Source of the DNA: Bartonella sp. AU55XJBT
Lineage (GTDB): Bacteria > Pseudomonadota > Alphaproteobacteria > Rhizobiales > Rhizobiaceae
Reading direction: 5' to 3'
Assembly (NCBI RefSeq): GCF_028618525.1
Contig: NZ_JAQITC010000003.1
Location: 104,882 to 168,881, forward strand
DNA length: 64,000 nt
Every line of letters begins with the position of its first letter. Position 1 is the stretch's first letter. Shown here in pieces: positions 60,938 through 64,000 of the stretch. The notes under the pieces are model-generated. The model was not told where the DNA came from and did not search any database. It saw only the letters and a list, made by a program, of their open reading frames with translations. A program made the position numbers and the translations under genes.

Positions 60938-61680
60938 TAGAGATTATTAAAGTTTGTCGCTGCATTTTGCATTTATATTTTTCTTTTATGAAGAATTAAG
61001 AATATCTTATGTCTGCAAAAAGCTTTCTGTAGCAATAAATTTATTTATAAATTCTAAAAATTTTTACTTAAATTGTTGAAAAAATATCACACTGTTTTGT
61101 GAAAAATACCCAAATTGATAAAAATTGTTATTTTTTGTTGCTATTTTATTATAGAGTAGATATGACTCGTAAAGTATATTAGTAAGACTCATTTTGATAA
61201 CAATATTAAAGGGGGAGGGTAAATGACACGTAAGAATAAAGAAACAATCAAAAGAGTACACCCACATCATTACGTGATATCTTGAAAAAAATAATCTATC
61301 TAGCAAGAATTATTCAAGGAAATATAAAATTCCCAATATCAAAACACCTTTTCACTTTACTTGTTATTAAGAAAAAAGTGCTTTTAAATAAAACTAAGAC
61401 CTATAACTATGAAAATACACACTAAAACCTTTTACAAAGCATTTTATACCATTACCAACTAAAAGAGTAATATTAGAATTCCTTTCAGTTAGGAAAAAGC
61501 AACACATTAAAACCATTAGACTCTAAATGTGTCATATTTATATCAAAAAAACATAAACCAAAAGACATACATTTAGATTTCAATACAGAAGGCACAAACA
61601 AAACAAAATTAAAGACTCAAAACGTTCACATTCTAAGCAGTGTCCTTTATCCAAAACCTTAAGATAGTCTGATAATGCTA
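60938..61680. other. Spacer between TAA3 and TAA4
   Basis: About 740 bp of AT-rich DNA. No strong terminator follows TAA3, unlike TAA1 and TAA2. The minus-strand frame at 61064-61306 has no motif and is rejected. Confidence 0.4.
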
Positions 61681-61739
61681 AAATGTGTCTTTTTTATGTT
61701 TTAGAGGTGCTTTTAAGTTTTTTCATTGGAGAGTTTGTT
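61681..61739 (+). promoter_or_regulatory. Shared TAA leader element, TAA4 copy
   Basis: aaatgtgtcttttttatgt (61681-61699) and ttttttcattggag (61718-61731) repeat the two blocks found before TAA2 and TAA3. The ribosome site here is GGAGAG. Confidence 0.65.
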
Positions 61740-64000
61740 ATGAAAAAATCACATGCACTGGGAGCAGCGAATGAATTAAAAGGTTCTCGTTTTCCTTTTA
61801 TTAAAGTTTTATCATTGACTTCAATCGCTGCACTTTTGTCGAATATCACACTTGCTTTCTCAGCAAATTCTGATTTTAGAAACGCATTTCTTGAAGGTGT
61901 TAACAGTGCTGGTGTATCTTATCCACAAAGCCTTATCTCTGTTGCTGGTTTGAGTGCTTCTTCCGTCTCAAAAGACAATTATTTAACAGTGCTTAATAAT
62001 GCAGGAGAAGAAAAGGTTAAAGCTTCTAGTGATTATGCAAATTTTTTAACCAGAACCCTTCTGAGCCCAAGTGATGAGAGCTCTATAAGTGTTATGAAAG
62101 AAGACGGCGATTTTGCATGGAATAATGTGCTAAATATAGTTAAAGGACAGCAGCTTACAAAAGTAGCTGCTAAGATTACTGAAAACAGTATAAATAATCG
62201 TTCTGAGAAAAAAGAGTTGAAACCATTTGTAAAGAAAGATTGGAAGCTTTCTATTGATGATAGTGAGGAAACTGGTGGAGGGCGGTTTAGCGTTCGTAGT
62301 TTAGAAAAAAATACCAAGGAGATGGGACCAATAGCTGTAGCAAATGTATTTCCAGTTGCTACGAGAGCAAACTACGATGGAGACCACTCTTATACTGTGG
62401 GTTATCAAGTGCAGAAAAAAGGCAGTAATGTTGTTGCTATAGGTCCGTGGGCTGCGGTGCAAGCTGATGGGGCTGTTGCTGTAGGTAAATTCTCTAGTGC
62501 TGAAAGAACAGCTGGTCTTGCAATAGGCAGTGGAGAATTTTCCAAAGGCGCTGTTCATTCTACTTTAGCGTCGGGGGAGCAATCGATAGCTTTGGGTTAT
62601 ATATCTCAAGCTCTAAGGGACTATGGGATTTCTATTGGTGGTCAAGCAATGGCGGGTGAGAAGGGTTCTATTGCAGTTGGTAGGCTGGCGGCTGCCATGC
62701 CGCAAAAGAGTGTTGCAATAGGTATGGGAGCCGCTGCAGGGGTGGAAGGAGCTGTTGCTTTAGGGGGCGATTCTATGGCTGCTGTTGCAGCTGGTGAGTT
62801 TGGTTATGCTCCTTCATTAAAGAGTGAGGTTGCAACAAATTCTACACCTCAGTGGCAAAGTACATCAGGCGCCGTCAGTGTTGGTAATCCTGGTGGGGGT
62901 ATAACACGACAAATCACAGGTGTGGCTGCTGGTAGCAAAGGTACTGATGCAGTAAATGTAGGGCAGTTAAAAGATTTAAAAACATTCGTCAAAGAAAACG
63001 GCTGGAAACTGTCAGTTGGGGGTGAAAATGGCAAGACTGTTCTTATGGACAGCGATGTAGATTTTTCCACTGGAAGTAAGAACTTCCAAATTACCAAAGG
63101 TGATAAGGACAATAAGGTAAAATTTGATTTAGCTAAAGATGTTACGTTAACAAGCTTAAAAGCAGGTACAAATACCTTAGATGCAACAGGGTTAGTAATT
63201 TCTGGCGGCCCGAAAATGACAACAGGTGGTATTGATGCTGGCGGCAAAAAGATAACAGGAATAGCAAAGGGTACTGAAGAGACAGATGCGGTGAATTTTT
63301 CACAGCTAAAAGCAGTACAAGGAATATCGGCTCTAAAAGGTTTAAAAATCAATACTTCTGCTAAGGATTTTAAAGATCCTACGGCAATAGCTGAAAATTC
63401 AATTGCCCTTGGTGATCACGCAAATGCATCAGGAGTAGCCTCTCTTGCTCTAGGCTTTCAGACAGATGCAAAGGAAGATAACACTATTGCTATAGGTTCT
63501 GAAGCAGAGGCATTATCTCCTTATGCTATTATTATAGGTAGTAAAGGAAAGGTATCAGGTTGGCAGGGTATTGGTTTGGGTTATGGCGTAGAAGTAGCAG
63601 GTCTGCGTAGTATTGCTTTAGGTTACCAATCTAAAGCGTTGGTTGATAATGGTGTTGCTATCGGAAACAACTCTGTGTCCAATAGAGCTGCTAATGAGTT
63701 TGGTTATGCTCCTTCGGTAAGGGATGAGGTTGCAACAAATGCTACACCTCAGTGGCAAAGTACATCAGGCGCTGTGAGTGTTGGTAATCTTGATAAGAAT
63801 ATAACACGACAAATCACAGGTGTGGCTGCTGGTAGCAAAGGTACTGATGCAGTAAATGTAGGGCAGTTAAAAGATTTAAAAACATTCGTCAAAGAAAACG
63901 GCTGGAAACTGTCAGTTGGGGGTGAAAATGGCAAGACTGTTCTTATGGACAGCGATGTAGATTTTTCCACTGGAAGTAAGAACTTCCAAATTACCAAAGG
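61740..64000 (+). CDS. TAA4: Vomp/BadA-like trimeric autotransporter adhesin, 5' part
   Basis: The frame is open without a stop from ATG 61740 to the window end (753 codons seen), so the 3' part with stalk end and anchor is missing. The signal region SRFPFIKVLSLTSIAALLSN closely matches TAA2. A first YadA-like head (about residues 220-347: SNVVAIGPWAAV, SIALGYISQA, SVAIGMGAAA) is followed by WQSTSGAVSVG and a neck (TRQITGVAAGSKGTDAVNVGQ). A GWKLSVGGENGKTV module comes next. A second head (about 549-650) and a second copy of the same neck and module follow. The two neck-plus-module segments are nearly identical. Confidence 0.92.
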   Translation, partial: MKKSHALGAANELKGSRFPFIKVLSLTSIAALLSNITLAFSANSDFRNAFLEGVNSAGVSYPQSLISVAGLSASSVSKDNYLTVLNNAGEEKVKASSDYANFLTRTLLSPSDESSISVMKEDGDFAWNNVLNIVKGQQLTKVAAKITENSINNRSEKKELKPFVKKDWKLSIDDSEETGGGRFSVRSLEKNTKEMGPIAVANVFPVATRANYDGDHSYTVGYQVQKKGSNVVAIGPWAAVQADGAVAVGKFSSAERTAGLAIGSGEFSKGAVHSTLASGEQSIALGYISQALRDYGISIGGQAMAGEKGSIAVGRLAAAMPQKSVAIGMGAAAGVEGAVALGGDSMAAVAAGEFGYAPSLKSEVATNSTPQWQSTSGAVSVGNPGGGITRQITGVAAGSKGTDAVNVGQLKDLKTFVKENGWKLSVGGENGKTVLMDSDVDFSTGSKNFQITKGDKDNKVKFDLAKDVTLTSLKAGTNTLDATGLVISGGPKMTTGGIDAGGKKITGIAKGTEETDAVNFSQLKAVQGISALKGLKINTSAKDFKDPTAIAENSIALGDHANASGVASLALGFQTDAKEDNTIAIGSEAEALSPYAIIIGSKGKVSGWQGIGLGYGVEVAGLRSIALGYQSKALVDNGVAIGNNSVSNRAANEFGYAPSVRDEVATNATPQWQSTSGAVSVGNLDKNITRQITGVAAGSKGTDAVNVGQLKDLKTFVKENGWKLSVGGENGKTVLMDSDVDFSTGSKNFQITK
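62795..64000 (+). repeat. Direct repeat in TAA4, copies exactly 900 bp apart
   Basis: 62795-63100 matches 63695-64000 with only a few differences near the left end. The 200 bp at 62901-63100 and 63801-64000 are identical. The second copy runs out of the window, so the full length is unknown. Recombination between copies would remove or add exactly one head-neck-module unit and keep the frame (900 is divisible by 3). Confidence 0.95.

Noticed and set aside
42968..64000. Repeated sequence considered as a CRISPR array or simple satellite
   Set aside because: The repeats are in-frame protein modules of 350-900 bp within long open frames; there are no short identical repeats with unique spacers and no cas genes.

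Overview
The window looks like a chromosomal segment of a Bartonella species (Alphaproteobacteria, Hyphomicrobiales). The evidence is the rpsT-dnaA-dnaN-recF order, the irr/fabA-fabB-fabI block, low-GC coding DNA with long gene-poor spacers as in a shrinking genome, and above all a head-to-tail array of giant Vomp/BadA-like trimeric autotransporter adhesin (TAA) genes. The species cannot be fixed from the sequence alone.

Region by region. 1-5.4 kb: the end of rpsT with its terminator, a probable origin or dnaA control region, then dnaA, dnaN, recF and aroQ. 5.4-9.9 kb: cyoABCD, encoding a cytochrome bo3 quinol oxidase whose CyoD carries an unusual 20-residue tandem-repeat tail. 10.3-15.8 kb: gpsA, then the fabA-fabB-fabI operon (minus strand) divergent from irr, and a secreted SH3-domain protein. 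15.8-26.7 kb: rpsU and fhs (minus), a tRNA-Arg, a two-gene RND efflux system and pgi, separated by long spacers without recognisable genes. 27-40 kb: a mosaic of three MFS transporters, a broken fourth one, tRNA-Ser(CGA), rplU-rpmA, a fused EIIA-HPr-EI phosphotransferase, tRNA-Ser(GGA), an ATP-grasp ligase translationally coupled to an MFS exporter, and a SAM methyltransferase. 40-42.3 kb: small unknown ORFs and an XRE-type regulator preceded by a perfect 14-bp inverted repeat. 43-64 kb: four consecutive plus-strand TAA genes (2098, 1236, 2066 and at least 753 residues, the last cut by the window end).

How the parts fit. The left half is core metabolism and replication: the replisome start, aerobic respiration, glycerophospholipid and unsaturated fatty-acid synthesis next to the iron/heme regulator Irr, one-carbon metabolism and glycolysis. 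The right half is host-interaction and accessory DNA. TAA2, TAA3 and TAA4 share a leader element that TAA1 lacks. The genes share heads, necks, stalk modules and anchors, and TAA4 contains a copy pair exactly 900 bp apart with a 200-bp perfectly identical core, so recombination-driven surface variation is likely.

The best candidates for something not yet described are the ATP-grasp/MFS cassette (possibly a small-molecule ligase with its exporter), the palindrome-controlled XRE regulator beside the adhesin array, the common leader of TAA2-4, and the repeat-extended periplasmic tail of CyoD. All calls rest on reading motifs and layout; no database search was possible.
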